DNA of 59,523 bases from Paraglaciecola arctica BSs20135 (GCF_000314995.1 NZ_BAEO01000043.1:1-59523); one strand, 5' to 3'; shown: positions 1-9,236, counted from the stretch's first letter. Translations and numbers: made by a program. Notes: generated by a model from the sequence alone, not told the origin.

Positions 1-63
1 TGGGCACATCACGGCCATAATAATTTAGTCGCTTTGAGCCAGTTTCAGGCCGTCACTGATTGA
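1..63 (+). CDS. 3' end of an unidentified gene (partial)
   Basis: An open frame enters from the left edge and ends at TGA 61-63, giving only about 20 C-terminal residues (WAHHGHNNLVAL...). The His/Asn-rich tail looks protein-like, but it is too short to assign a family. It could also be a chance open frame; only the sequence to the left would tell. Confidence 0.35.
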   Translation, partial: WAHHGHNNLVALSQFQAVTD

Positions 64-144
64 TTTATTTGTAACTCAGTTAAAATGATTTTTACTTTTT
101 TATTGCTCCGCAGATCACACCATACGGCTTAAAAAAGTAGTTGC

Positions 145-483
145 TTAGTGAATGGTTTGTTGGGCGGTAGACTTTTTGGTGGCGACAGCAACTTCCTCTT
201 TCTGGGCAAAATAACTGCGGGTAATGATTGGCTTCTCTAAATGCTGGATCAGTTTGCTCATAAAATCATCCATGTGCTCGGTCTGGTAGTGACCTTGAAG
301 GCTCTCGGCGTTTTCCCATTCCTGTAACAAAATGATTTGATTAGAATCGGTGATACCTTCGAAGTATTCATAGCTGATGCAGCCTTGTTCTTTTCTGCAC
401 AGCAGAACCATGTTCTTCATTAAATCAATCACTTCTGACTTCGATTTGCTTAACAAATGGAATGTGTTTTGAACAATTATCAT
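145..483 (-). CDS. antibiotic biosynthesis monooxygenase (ABM/YgiN-like) domain protein
   Basis: A small cytoplasmic protein of about 112 residues. It has the dimeric ferredoxin-like ABM fold pattern: N-terminal strand MIIVQNTFHL, a central CRKEQGCISYEYFEG strand-turn typical of the family, then LLQEWENAESLQGHYQTEHM containing the conserved W and H. Family members are cofactor-free quinol monooxygenases or simply of unknown role. A longer frame reaches 525 through TTG/ATG codons, but ABM proteins normally begin at the strand starting MIIV, so the ATG at 483 is preferred. The C-terminal tail after the fold is Lys/Ala/Thr-rich and probably disordered. Substrate unknown. Confidence 0.7.
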   Translation of the reverse strand: MIIVQNTFHLLSKSKSEVIDLMKNMVLLCRKEQGCISYEYFEGITDSNQIILLQEWENAESLQGHYQTEHMDDFMSKLIQHLEKPIITRSYFAQKEEVAVATKKSTAQQTIH

Positions 484-966
484 ATTTAGGAGCCACGTGG
501 TGAAATTAACGTTCGATAACATCAATTGAGTTAATTGCTGTTTCCAATATAGATACTAAACGTACAGTTGTTGAAAAAACAGTAGCGAAAAAATCTATAA
601 AGACATATGTGGTGCTTTTTAAGCAAAACTCAATCTGCGGGAGTCGCTGATTCATTAAAAAACCAACGGCCTTTTCTGGCACATAACCGGAATTCAATGT
701 GGGTAAAAAACAGTAGTAGATAGATAAAACCCAAACACTAAAGCTACTAATAACAGAGAACTCAAAGCACTTCGCTGCATAGAAGTACAGATTGATATTT
801 ACGTTTTTTTCTCTGTGCCCTCCTATTCCTCTGGGTTAATATCTTTTTATCTTTTAACTACAATGAAATGAATTGCTCAAATCTAGTGAAATAAATAACC
901 AAGGAATTAAATGTATTTAAAGCCCGCTATGAAAGCAGGCTTTTTAGCAACTGGATAAAATTAACT
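484..966. other. gene-poor stretch
   Basis: No convincing gene is present. A weak 63-residue minus-strand frame at 506-697 has no recognisable family and no good start context. The only structured element is the hairpin at 919-943. Confidence 0.5.
919..943. terminator. intrinsic terminator-like hairpin
   Basis: AAAGCCCGCT and AGCAGGCTTT form a 10-bp stem with one mismatch and a 5-nt loop, followed by TT on the plus strand. It lies just downstream of the minus-strand PEP-CTERM gene. Its T-run is better on the plus strand, so direction is uncertain. Confidence 0.5.
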
Positions 967-1626
967 TTAAGCTGATTTACGTTTCACGAACATTAACCCG
1001 CACAGCCCTAACCCCAATAAAACTAGACTTCCTGGTTCTGGAACAGCAGTCGATCGCATGGCGATAATGATATCGTCATAGTCAGCATCAGAACTGTTGT
1101 GGTGGTTATCGTTAAAGCCCACAATAATATCGCCTACAAAAAGCGATAAGCTGCGATTACCCGATAGATAAGTAAGTGTAGTGTTTTGCGTTAAACGGAA
1201 TAATTTAAAGCCGGGGTCATTGGAGGCCCCAAAATTATCCAGAGCAACATTCCAAGGACCATTCGAATCTTCGAAAAATAGATTTTCTGTATCAAAGTTA
1301 ACTGTATCCCAAACACCCCAATTATTTGTGTTGGCAGTAGAGAATGTTAATAAGGAATCTAACGATCCCACACCTGCACTAGCGGTCTTATCAATATCAT
1401 TGGTATTGCCCGACTCTCGTCCTATGGCGGTGAACATCCACTCTCCGTTAAAATCTAACCTAGACACCGAAGTTTCAATTCCCGGGAAAGCACCATTCGC
1501 TAAAAATCCGTTAATATTATCGCCATTCCAGCCACTAGGACCAATGAGTCCAGCCATAGAGTTAGGTACAAAAACCATCTGAGTGATGAATACTAATACC
1601 ATTAATTTTACATTTAAAAATTTCAT
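967..1626 (-). CDS. PEP-CTERM sorting-domain exported protein, DUF4114-like
   Basis: A 219-residue secreted protein. Residues 1-25 form a signal peptide ending near NSMAG. The C-terminus is a classical PEP-CTERM sorting signal: VPEPGS at about 195-200, a hydrophobic helix (LVLLGLGLCGLMFV) and basic RK. Proteins of this class are cleaved and sorted by an exosortase encoded elsewhere, typically in exopolysaccharide-producing bacteria. Just before the anchor, DADYDDIIIAM resembles the Asp-rich strand of DUF4114 domains, which may bind Ca2+. No exosortase or EPS genes are nearby, so it is an orphan substrate here. The gene stands alone with a hairpin downstream. Confidence 0.85.
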   Translation of the reverse strand: MKFLNVKLMVLVFITQMVFVPNSMAGLIGPSGWNGDNINGFLANGAFPGIETSVSRLDFNGEWMFTAIGRESGNTNDIDKTASAGVGSLDSLLTFSTANTNNWGVWDTVNFDTENLFFEDSNGPWNVALDNFGASNDPGFKLFRLTQNTTLTYLSGNRSLSLFVGDIIVGFNDNHHNSSDADYDDIIIAMRSTAVPEPGSLVLLGLGLCGLMFVKRKSA

Positions 1627-1860
1627 TAATTCTTACTCCATGAATTCTTAGTTAGCTAGGAGCATTTAAATACTCACTCGCGATTGTGCAAATAATACCC
1701 ACCTAAAAATTCAGAAAATATGGCTAAACTGTCCATTATTAAAAAGTGAACAGCTATATTTCTATTTTTGATATCTAACCTATGCAAGTCTTTGGTCTTT
1801 CAACACTTTTCTTTACTCAGCTTTGTTGGTAATTTGTGAGAAATTGGGCAGGGAAATATT

Positions 1861-2379
1861 GTGGTGTCTGAACTTAATAGCAGTGAACATGAAAAAATAG
1901 TGTTAGAGCATCAGGCTGCAAAACTCTTTATGCGTTGGTATGAGCACGAAACAGGCCATGCAATCCGCCACCTTTGGCATAACCGCCCTTCTAAACCCGA
2001 TGTGTCTTGTCGTTTTGAAGGGGAACGCTTAGATTTGGAAGTGGCGCATCTTTACGGCAGTGAGCAAGAAGCCATGCAGATATTGAAACGGGAATTAAGT
2101 GACAAGACCCGTCAAGAACTGCAAGAATTAGAAAATAATACTGAGCCTGGATCTCGTCTGTTAACTGCGCTAAACCGAATTCTGTTTAATAAATCCTTTA
2201 AACATTATAAGACCAAGCGAGTTTGGCTGGTTATCCGTAATGCTCATCCTGCTTGGAGTAAAACCCAGATCCAAGCTCTACAACATTGTATCACTGTGCC
2301 CGCTACCCACCCCTTTGAACAAATTTGGATAGTAGGTGACTGGGACGGTAAAAGCGGCATAGTGCAGCTCTTTCCCTAA
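1861..2379 (+). CDS. hypothetical protein, possible PD-(D/E)XK-like fold
   Basis: A 172-residue soluble protein of unrecognised family. It begins with tandem GTG codons. The segment KPDVSCRFEGERLDLEVAH has a D-x(n)-(D/E)-x-E arrangement that would suit a restriction-endonuclease-like fold, and the C-terminal half (VWLVIRN, IWIVGDWDGKSGIVQLF) alternates strands. The nuclease idea is inference only, because no complete catalytic triad can be assigned by eye. The gene is isolated, convergent with the aminotransferase-like gene to its right. Confidence 0.6.
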   Translation: MVSELNSSEHEKIVLEHQAAKLFMRWYEHETGHAIRHLWHNRPSKPDVSCRFEGERLDLEVAHLYGSEQEAMQILKRELSDKTRQELQELENNTEPGSRLLTALNRILFNKSFKHYKTKRVWLVIRNAHPAWSKTQIQALQHCITVPATHPFEQIWIVGDWDGKSGIVQLFP

Positions 2380-2468
2380 TGCAGATGAAGCTCTAATTAA
2401 AGAAGGGGTTATTTATAAACTTATTAAGTGTGTTATAGGCAATAAAAAATCTCAACGCTCCTATCGAA

Positions 2469-3605
2469 TTAACAGGCTTTATTTATCACATCAATCATAT
2501 GCACTATATCGTCTTCGTCATTATAGATATGCGGGGAAACACGGATCCCTAAACTACGGGCATCTACCCCTATATGAGCGGCCTTTAATGCATTGAGCAC
2601 AACGTCTTGGGCATCGCCAAACTGCAATATAGCGGTGCCACTGCATTTATTGGCCTCTTTAGGTGACACAATTTGCGCCCCAAACGCTTTATGCAGCAAG
2701 GTTAAAAGCCTCAGATTATGCCGTCTAGCTAAGCCTGTGGGTATTTGATTAGCATAATTGATACTATGGGCCGCTAAAATAAAGGGAGCCACTGAAGGCG
2801 TACCACCCCAAAATCTTAATGCCCCTTGGTGGTAGCGAAAATCATGTATATTAAATTCAAAGGGATTTTCATGAGAAAACCAACCAACGTCTTTAGGTTT
2901 ACAATCATCAATATGTTTAGGATGTACCCATAAATAAGCGGCTCCAGGGCCTGAGCATAACCATTTAACTGATGACCCAATCATAAAGTCGGCAGCTGTT
3001 TCGGTAAGATCTAAGGAGATTACTCCTGCTGATTGAGCCACATCTATTAGGGTAAATATACCCTGCTGTTTCGAGCGTTCGACTATGGATTTTACTGGCG
3101 GCTGTTGCCCAGAGTTTGAATACACTTGGCTGATAAACACCAAATCTATGTCTTGGCTTAAGTGTTTTTCCCACACATCTAAGCATGTAATATCTAACTC
3201 TTTAGGGATAAAACAAATTTCACATTCAGGTAACGCATGACGTAATGCAAACCCCATGCTAGGGAAGTCTTGTTCACTCATCAGTAACTTAGCGGATGGC
3301 TTGGTCAATCTTGGATGTGACATAACCAGCTTAGATAGAGCGCTGGATAAATTAGCCTGAGGGCAAAAATTCTCAGGGGCATGATTGAAGAGTTGTCCTA
3401 AAGCAGACTGAAATGTTTCGATGCTCTGCAGCCATTGTTGCCAAGGCTCAGAACTCTGCGTTTGCCACGGACTAAAAAAGCCATCAGAAAACGCCTGTTG
3501 CGCGCTTTTTAAGGGGCGTCCAACCGAGTGATTTAATAGATAACAGCCTTTATTTGGAAGACAAAAATCGTCTTTATAGTTTTGGGTAGCTAAAGCAACT
3601 GTCAT
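2469..3605 (-). CDS. kynureninase-like class V aminotransferase-fold PLP enzyme
   Basis: A 378-residue fold-type I PLP enzyme of the class V/kynureninase-like group. The probable Schiff-base lysine is K214 in SSVKWLCSGPGAAYLW, a close match in style to the kynureninase KWL..GPG signature. The PLP-ring Asp is D188 in LIDVAQSAG. True kynureninases are usually 400 residues or more and cleave kynurenine to anthranilate and alanine; this shorter relative may use another substrate. Its start codon overlaps the stop of the upstream DUF1864 gene (ATGA, 3602-3605), implying translational coupling and a shared pathway. No formamidase, antABC or other tryptophan-catabolism gene is adjacent. Confidence 0.75.
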   Translation of the reverse strand: MTVALATQNYKDDFCLPNKGCYLLNHSVGRPLKSAQQAFSDGFFSPWQTQSSEPWQQWLQSIETFQSALGQLFNHAPENFCPQANLSSALSKLVMSHPRLTKPSAKLLMSEQDFPSMGFALRHALPECEICFIPKELDITCLDVWEKHLSQDIDLVFISQVYSNSGQQPPVKSIVERSKQQGIFTLIDVAQSAGVISLDLTETAADFMIGSSVKWLCSGPGAAYLWVHPKHIDDCKPKDVGWFSHENPFEFNIHDFRYHQGALRFWGGTPSVAPFILAAHSINYANQIPTGLARRHNLRLLTLLHKAFGAQIVSPKEANKCSGTAILQFGDAQDVVLNALKAAHIGVDARSLGIRVSPHIYNDEDDIVHMIDVINKAC

Positions 3606-4780
3606 TTAAGGCTAGCCTTAAGACTATTAAGATCTTCAAAACGAGTCAGAATATCGCTACGTTCATTTGCCATGCGTTTATCTTTAAGTTTTTCTAATCC
3701 ACTCAGTAAAGCCGCAAGGGGCGGACCACTAGCTGTCACTGTTTTTAAGTGAGCTTGCGAGAGGTCAGTCGACGGCTGAGTAATATATTTATTAACTAGT
3801 TGTTCATGGTGCTGATTGGCTGTTTCACCATGTAATTCACAAGCGATTAAAAATTGTTTTAAGTTAGCTTGATACCAGTCTTGATCGGAGCAATCTTTAG
3901 CAATGAGAAAATCGTTCATTATACTTTCGCGGCGCATACAGTCGCGCAATAAAGTTTGATCTTCGGGCATCATGTAGAGAAATTTATCCACTAACAGCTG
4001 AGAATAATTGGGATCATTTGCCATACACAAGCCAAGCTGCATATCGATAACATTGATCCCTGCAAAATCCCCAGCATTGGCACCGCGAAAAACCTGGGAG
4101 CCAACACGGTAAGGTTTATAGTAAGGACGAACACAATAGAAAAAGCGCGTAGCATCTAAGCGTTCAAACAATATAGCATTAGAATCGATCACTTCTTGCA
4201 ACGCCTTTTGGCAAGTCACCAGTAAATCATGGCTGATAGGATGGGAGATCCCCAACGGCTGAATTTTTAATAGTGCATCTGCAGCTCGTTTATAAGCCAA
4301 AATACCGCGGGTATTAAAATCCAAAAACAGTTTTTCATCTTTTAAGCTGGTAAAGCGCTTATAGATACCGTTTTGGGCACTGTTATGGGTGGTTAAATGG
4401 GCAGTAGCGAAACGTGGTGTCACCCCAATAGAAGCGCCAATATGCATGGCTAGCGCGGATGCTTCAACTAAGGGTGATTGAGTCTCTCGACTCGGTTCAG
4501 TAATTTCGTGACGACGACATGCGGCCATATACAGGCCCACATTCCCTAAAAGATCAAAAGCACTGTCAAATCCCTGATCGGTATTACCCTCAGCTAATAA
4601 TTCTTTTATTAAATCTCGCCCTTCCCTTTCCAATTGCTGTTTAATGTCATCACCAATTCCCGCAACATTAGACTTGTCTTCTTGTTCAAAATAAAGCGTT
4701 TCCAGTTCATCATTAAGCTGCACAAAATCGCTACGGATCCAGCTATCGAAAGCCTGTGTTTTTGGCGTCAGTAATTTCAT
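3602..4780 (-). CDS. DUF1864 / PrnB-like protein of the indoleamine 2,3-dioxygenase superfamily
   Basis: A 392-residue soluble, largely helical protein matching the DUF1864 family, whose characterised relative PrnB rearranges 7-chlorotryptophan in pyrrolnitrin biosynthesis and shares the heme fold of IDO/TDO. Visible family-like segments are LTTHNSAQNGIYKRFTSL (about 129-146), the Gly-rich FRGANAGDFAGINVIDMQLG (231-250), and a His-rich helix H317...H324-H325 that could supply the proximal heme ligand (inferred). It is first in a two-gene operon with the kynureninase-like gene. An IDO-type opening of an indole followed by kynureninase-type cleavage is a reasonable but untested reading. Confidence 0.7.
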   Translation of the reverse strand: MKLLTPKTQAFDSWIRSDFVQLNDELETLYFEQEDKSNVAGIGDDIKQQLEREGRDLIKELLAEGNTDQGFDSAFDLLGNVGLYMAACRRHEITEPSRETQSPLVEASALAMHIGASIGVTPRFATAHLTTHNSAQNGIYKRFTSLKDEKLFLDFNTRGILAYKRAADALLKIQPLGISHPISHDLLVTCQKALQEVIDSNAILFERLDATRFFYCVRPYYKPYRVGSQVFRGANAGDFAGINVIDMQLGLCMANDPNYSQLLVDKFLYMMPEDQTLLRDCMRRESIMNDFLIAKDCSDQDWYQANLKQFLIACELHGETANQHHEQLVNKYITQPSTDLSQAHLKTVTASGPPLAALLSGLEKLKDKRMANERSDILTRFEDLNSLKASLK

Positions 4781-5126
4781 ATTTTCCCATTTATAATATT
4801 TATTTTCCCTTTATGTCATGCAACCTTGGGAATAGAGAAATATGGTGCCAATAATTATGAAAATAAGCAAGTTAACCGCAGCGATAGCAGAGCGTAGATT
4901 TATCTGGAAGCGTAAATTACAAATTACGCTTACTCTCATTAAAAATTAATCAATTATGTGAAAATATTTTCACTAGAAGTATAGTGATACTTATCTTATA
5001 GACAACCTCACTACTTTGTCCCTTTTACGGCTCAATTTTTTGTAGACTAAGAATTAAATATGCAGCTATGCTAATTTACCCAAACACCTCGAAAACCTTC
5101 ATTCTCTAGCGTTATAAAGCAAAACC

Positions 5127-5234
5127 ATGACCAGAAAAATATTATCTATAAATGTCAAAAGACATAAAGAACCTAAACCAGTTGAAGGGTTAGTCAAAGA
5201 TGGATCTCAAGTTGACCCTCCAAAGCTTTTTTAA
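5127..5234 (+). CDS. possible 35-residue small ORF
   Basis: ATG to TAA encodes a 35-residue, Lys/Pro-rich peptide (MTRKILSINVKRHKEPKPVE...). The stop codon is embedded in the left arm of a strong hairpin, as is common for short genes ending in a terminator. No good Shine-Dalgarno is visible. The family is not recognised, and it may be spurious. Confidence 0.3.
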   Translation: MTRKILSINVKRHKEPKPVEGLVKDGSQVDPPKLF

Positions 5235-5251
5235 CCGCGTAGCGGTTAAAA
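5227..5251. terminator. bidirectional hairpin terminator
   Basis: TTTTAACCGC (5229-5238) pairs perfectly with GCGGTTAAAA (5242-5251) over a 3-nt loop. The T-rich left arm and A-rich right arm suit termination in either direction. It overlaps the stop of the small ORF. Confidence 0.6.
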
Positions 5252-5481
5252 GCCTGCATTTGGAATATTTCGATAACATCTTACCGATCCAACGGTGATA
5301 ATTTTGAGAACTTCATTCTGAGCGGCCTCTCCTGCATTCATTTACCTATTTATCCTAGCGCTCAATACATCCTGCTATACTCCTTGCCAATCGACAACTG
5401 ATTTACAATTCTGGTATATTTACAATATTAGCAAATTGTGTTTATGTGGAATAAAACGTTTAAAAAATTCAAAGGGACGTT

Positions 5482-6210
5482 ATGCCAAAGCGCATTTTTT
5501 TTGCCATTATACTGATGGCGACATCTATTGTTAGCACTGGTAAAAACTTGGTTTTTTCAACTGGAGTAGATACTTTAGAACAAGAAGTTTCTGGCAAAGT
5601 CATTCATGAAGCCTACCAACAAATAGCGCTTAAAGTTGACATATTAAGCTACCCGAATATGCGTTCGCTAGTGAAATCTAATAATGGTGAAGTTGATGGC
5701 GAATTAGCAAGAATTGGTCACATCAATCAGCGATTTAAAAATTTATTACAAGTGCCTGTTGTCATTAATCATATTGACGGGTATGCGTTTTCAGCAAAAT
5801 ACAACTTGCAAGTGTCGGATTGGGAAAGTCTAAGAGAGTATGAATTAGTTTGTGTTAGAGGCTTGCTATTCGTTGAACAAAACCTGAGCCAAAGAAATAT
5901 TCCATGTTATCAAGTATCGACATATTCACAGGCTATAAACTTGCTAAAAATAGGGCGTTTTGATATCGCTGTCTTACCAGAAATCACTGCGATTAGCATA
6001 ATAAAAAAGAATAAGGCTAAGAATGTTTATATTCAGGGAAATCGTCTTATTAGAGTTGATTTATTTCACTATTTGCATAAAAAAAACATACCTATTTTAC
6101 CAAAAATCACCGCTGTTTTACAAAAGATGAAAACCAGTGGGCGAATTGAGGAAATTCGGACAGAATATACCTTACAACAAAGCAGTAAGGCAGCTTCTGT
6201 TGAGAACTGA
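5482..6210 (+). CDS. periplasmic solute-binding (SBP_bac_3-like) protein
   Basis: A 242-residue protein with an N-terminal signal peptide (residues 1-20). Its pattern fits transporter substrate-binding family 3: an early strand LVFSTG, a REYELVCVRGL hinge region, FDIAVLPEITA near residue 165, and a final IEEIRTEYT helix. In Alteromonadales such small SBP-like proteins often occur without ABC partners and may act as sensors. No permease or ATPase adjoins it. AAGGGACG upstream of the ATG is a fair ribosome site. Confidence 0.7.
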   Translation: MPKRIFFAIILMATSIVSTGKNLVFSTGVDTLEQEVSGKVIHEAYQQIALKVDILSYPNMRSLVKSNNGEVDGELARIGHINQRFKNLLQVPVVINHIDGYAFSAKYNLQVSDWESLREYELVCVRGLLFVEQNLSQRNIPCYQVSTYSQAINLLKIGRFDIAVLPEITAISIIKKNKAKNVYIQGNRLIRVDLFHYLHKKNIPILPKITAVLQKMKTSGRIEEIRTEYTLQQSSKAASVEN

Positions 6211-6316
6211 AAAATAATAAAATTTTAAGTCCTATTGTAATTCAGTCAAACATTCTGATTCTTTCGGTATAATCTACAACGAATATATTTGTTAATCTCA
6301 TACCATTAATCTCAGA

Positions 6317-6730
6317 TTATAATTCTTTGACCATAAAATACTTACAACCCGTTTTAGGATAATCCTGCTGAATCCATTGGGTTTTATAACCGTGTTTTTC
6401 GTAAAACGGCATAGCTTGAAAATTAAGTGTGTCTAAAAGACATTTTTTACATCCACGCTTCTTAGCTGACTCTTCAATTTCTTTTAATATTTTACTACCT
6501 ACTTTTTGCCCACGTAACTCATCTGAAACCCACAATGTATTTAATAATAACCAATTACCAAATGTACGAGCTGCTGCACCAGCAATAACATCACCCTGGT
6601 CATTCTTTATTTGCACTGCTAAGGGAACTCGTTTGTTAACTTCCCAATTTTCCCAATTAAAATCTGCTATTTTTGTATCTAGAAAATCTATCAACTCTTG
6701 TTCAGGGTTGTCTAATACTTCAATTTTCAT
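6317..6730 (-). CDS. GNAT family N-acetyltransferase
   Basis: A 137-residue acetyltransferase. Motif A is visible as LWVSDELRGQKVGSKILKEIEESA (about 68-91), the R/Q-x-x-G-x-G acetyl-CoA pyrophosphate loop, followed by CLLDTLNFQAMPFYEKHGY, the usual strand 5/helix 4 segment. It would transfer an acetyl group from acetyl-CoA to an unknown amine. The gene is monocistronic. Confidence 0.85.
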   Translation of the reverse strand: MKIEVLDNPEQELIDFLDTKIADFNWENWEVNKRVPLAVQIKNDQGDVIAGAAARTFGNWLLLNTLWVSDELRGQKVGSKILKEIEESAKKRGCKKCLLDTLNFQAMPFYEKHGYKTQWIQQDYPKTGCKYFMVKEL

Positions 6731-6958
6731 AAATATTCCGATTTACCTGACGTTAAAAATGCACAGTTCACCCTGACACTTATTCAATATATTTAGATTC
6801 ATATTGACCATATTTACAAAAGCTCAATTTTTGTTCCTTTAGATTATCATTAATGACAATAAGTAGCTCCGCACCCATTGAAAAGTTAATTTAATCATTG
6901 AGTTTTCTGTACATAACGCGCTTGGTTATGCTCCGGTTTCAGCTCGTAGCTAAAAACA

Positions 6959-7198
6959 CTAATTCCTGCGCCAAACGCAATACAATTCAATATTGCGTTT
7001 TAGTTCTTCCAAATTAGATAATTGGCCTTCTTCGACCGTTTTATCAAGCTGATATTTAGCATCTTCACATTTTTCACCAAAAGCATATTTGCTGTCATTT
7101 TTTTTAAGTTCAGTTGGATCCGAAGCCACCACTCTTGACTGTGCACAACCACTCAACCCCAACACTAAAAGACTGGTTACCAACAACACATTACCCAT
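6959..7198 (-). CDS. small lipoprotein
   Basis: From the ATG at 7198 this encodes 79 residues beginning MGNVLLVTSLLVLGLSGCAQS, a lipoprotein signal peptide with lipobox LSGC. A frame extension to 7252 would place 18 extra residues before the signal, so the inner start is preferred. The mature part is short, charged and probably helical (KNDSKYAFGEKCEDAKYQLD), with three further Cys. Function unknown. A perfect 10-bp inverted repeat (6973-6982 and 6991-7000) lies within the last codons and may act as a terminator. Confidence 0.6.
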   Translation of the reverse strand: MGNVLLVTSLLVLGLSGCAQSRVVASDPTELKKNDSKYAFGEKCEDAKYQLDKTVEEGQLSNLEELKRNIELYCVWRRN

Positions 7199-7252
7199 AA
7201 AAACCCTTAATGACACAAAGTAAACATCAGACAACAACTGATTAAAATTCAT

Positions 7253-7586
7253 TTTGATTTGAGTAAACCAAATTACGCTGACAGCTTAGGTAATTCAATC
7301 AAATATTTAAGGGCATTTGAGAATAGGTACAAAGGATGACTTGCTAAGTCTCTATTTAGATCTAGTTGCTGCAGCATCTAGTTTTTTCATCAGATAACCT
7401 TGGAATTCAGTACATTTTTTAAGTTGATAGTTGCCTATAAACCTAATAAAAGCACTAGACGCCTTGTACATAACCTGACACATTTACATATATAAGTTAT
7501 TGAAACGCCTAGACATCAATTTTCAAGTATTGACTGTCCGCTGATTTAGCGTTGTCTTTAATTTTCATTCAACGGATAAGGAACGC
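7253..7586. other. intergenic region
   Basis: No gene is seen. The region separates the divergent lipoprotein and acyl-CoA synthetase genes and should hold both promoters; no operator-like palindrome was recognised. Confidence 0.5.
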
Positions 7587-9236
7587 ATGATGAATTTTCC
7601 ATGGTTAGCTCACTACGAATCGTTAGGCATTATCACCCCTGAGTTTGAAGATAGACCCTTTGGTAGCTTCATAGAGGAGCATGCCCTTAATCAGCCTGAA
7701 GCCATTGCTATGTGGTATATAGCACGGGGGATTAGCTACGCAGAATACAATAAACAAGCGAACCGCCTAGCCAATGCCTTGGGTAAATTGGGTGTTAAAA
7801 AAGGCGATGTTGTTGGTATTCACCTGCCTAATATCCCGCAATATCCAATTATGCTGGCGGCAATCAGTAAGATAGGTGCAATAGGTTCGGGGGTTTCGCC
7901 ACTATTAGCTCCTCCAGAAGTGGCATATCAAATTCAAGACGCTGGCATTAAAGTCATTATCACCTTAAGCGAACTCTCTTTAGCCCTAACAAATATGCCT
8001 GAAACTCCAGATTGCTTAGAATATGTAATTGTAACAGGGGCGGCAGATCTACTAGCGCCAACAGATTTTGATCTTCCAGAAATTAAACATTGTGAAGTAT
8101 TACCTTTTTTACGGCTCACTCAAGCGGCATCAGATGAATATAGACAAACCGATATCCATTGGAACGATACCTTTATGATCCAATATACCGGTGGAACCAC
8201 AGGCAAACCTAAGGGCGCGATGTTGTCCCATCGAAATGTTATGCATAATACTTCTCAATCCATGGCAGTAAATCCATTTGAGGGAAGCCAAGAGACACTA
8301 TTAAGCGCGTTTCCGATGTTCCATATTGCTGGACTCGCTAATGCTATTGCCTCAGCAATCTATGGTGGTCTGATGATCTTAGTGCCAAATCCAAGGGACA
8401 CTGATTTTATTTGCGCACAACTTCAAAAACATCCTGCAAACGTATTGATAGGTGTTCCGGCACTATACGACTTGTTAGTTGCAAACCCAGCATTTAGCAC
8501 CCTAGATTTTTCTAATCTAAGAGTAGCAGTATCAGGAGCCGCCCCACTCACTCGCGGAAGTTACGACGCAATTTCAGCGGTTATTGGCACAAATAAAATA
8601 TCTGATGCCTTTGGCATGACCGAAACGGCACCTTGCTACACTGCCAATCCACCTAAGCGATACAAACTTGGCTCAATCGGCTTTCCTGTACCAAATGCAA
8701 AGGTGCGTATTCGCGATGTTGAAACGGGTACTCAAGACATGCCCTACGGCGAAGCAGGAGAGATTATTTGTACTGGCCCACAAGTTATGAAAGGCTATTT
8801 GAACTTGCCGAACGAATCGGCCAAAGCACTGCGAGAGATAGACGGCGAGCGTTGGATGTTTTCTGGCGATGTGGGTTACATGGACGAAGAAGGTTACATT
8901 TTCCTTTGTGATCGCGCTAAAGATATGTTGATTGTTGGCGGTTTTAAAGTGTTCTCAGTCGAAGTAGAAGATAAACTTTCCGCTATACCTGAAATTGCGG
9001 CTTGTGCGGTAATAGGTAGCGAAGATAAAGCCCGTCCAGGCAATGATATTGTTAATTTGTATGTTGAGTTATCCTCCAATTATAAGGAAGCGGATCACAA
9101 CACAGTAAAAGATAAAATATTAACATTTTGCCATGGATCAATGGCTGCCTTTAAAACACCAAAACATATTCATATTATCGACACCATACCACTCACACCA
9201 GTCGGGAAAATTGATAAAAAAGCGTTACGTCAGTGA
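7587..9236 (+). CDS. class I adenylate-forming acyl-CoA synthetase (FadD-like)
   Basis: A 549-residue ANL-superfamily enzyme that activates a carboxylic acid with ATP and ligates it to CoA. The P-loop motif is YTGGTTGKPKGAM (about residues 204-216), A5 is DAFGMTETAP, the hinge region is RWMFSGDVGYMDEEGYIFL, and the catalytic lysine lies in the terminal PVGKIDKKALRQ. The length is normal for medium/long-chain acyl-CoA synthetases. Substrate chain length cannot be read by eye. It starts with ATGATG after AAGGAA. Downstream lies a NIPSNAP remnant in the same direction. Confidence 0.9.
   Translation: MMNFPWLAHYESLGIITPEFEDRPFGSFIEEHALNQPEAIAMWYIARGISYAEYNKQANRLANALGKLGVKKGDVVGIHLPNIPQYPIMLAAISKIGAIGSGVSPLLAPPEVAYQIQDAGIKVIITLSELSLALTNMPETPDCLEYVIVTGAADLLAPTDFDLPEIKHCEVLPFLRLTQAASDEYRQTDIHWNDTFMIQYTGGTTGKPKGAMLSHRNVMHNTSQSMAVNPFEGSQETLLSAFPMFHIAGLANAIASAIYGGLMILVPNPRDTDFICAQLQKHPANVLIGVPALYDLLVANPAFSTLDFSNLRVAVSGAAPLTRGSYDAISAVIGTNKISDAFGMTETAPCYTANPPKRYKLGSIGFPVPNAKVRIRDVETGTQDMPYGEAGEIICTGPQVMKGYLNLPNESAKALREIDGERWMFSGDVGYMDEEGYIFLCDRAKDMLIVGGFKVFSVEVEDKLSAIPEIAACAVIGSEDKARPGNDIVNLYVELSSNYKEADHNTVKDKILTFCHGSMAAFKTPKHIHIIDTIPLTPVGKIDKKALRQ

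Larger units (their letters stand above)
4781..5481. other. 700-bp intergenic region
   Basis: This AT-rich region separates the DUF1864 gene from the divergently oriented binding-protein gene and must hold both promoters. It contains a possible 35-codon gene at 5127-5234 and a strong hairpin at 5227-5251. Nothing else was recognised. Confidence 0.5.

Noticed and set aside
506-697. 63-codon minus-strand frame
   Set aside because: No recognisable family, no ribosome site, and it overlaps the upstream region of the ABM gene.
6911-6935. attC-like CATAACGCGCTTGGTTATG near 6,915
   Set aside because: Too short, isolated from the array and lacking GTTRRRY spacing; probably chance.
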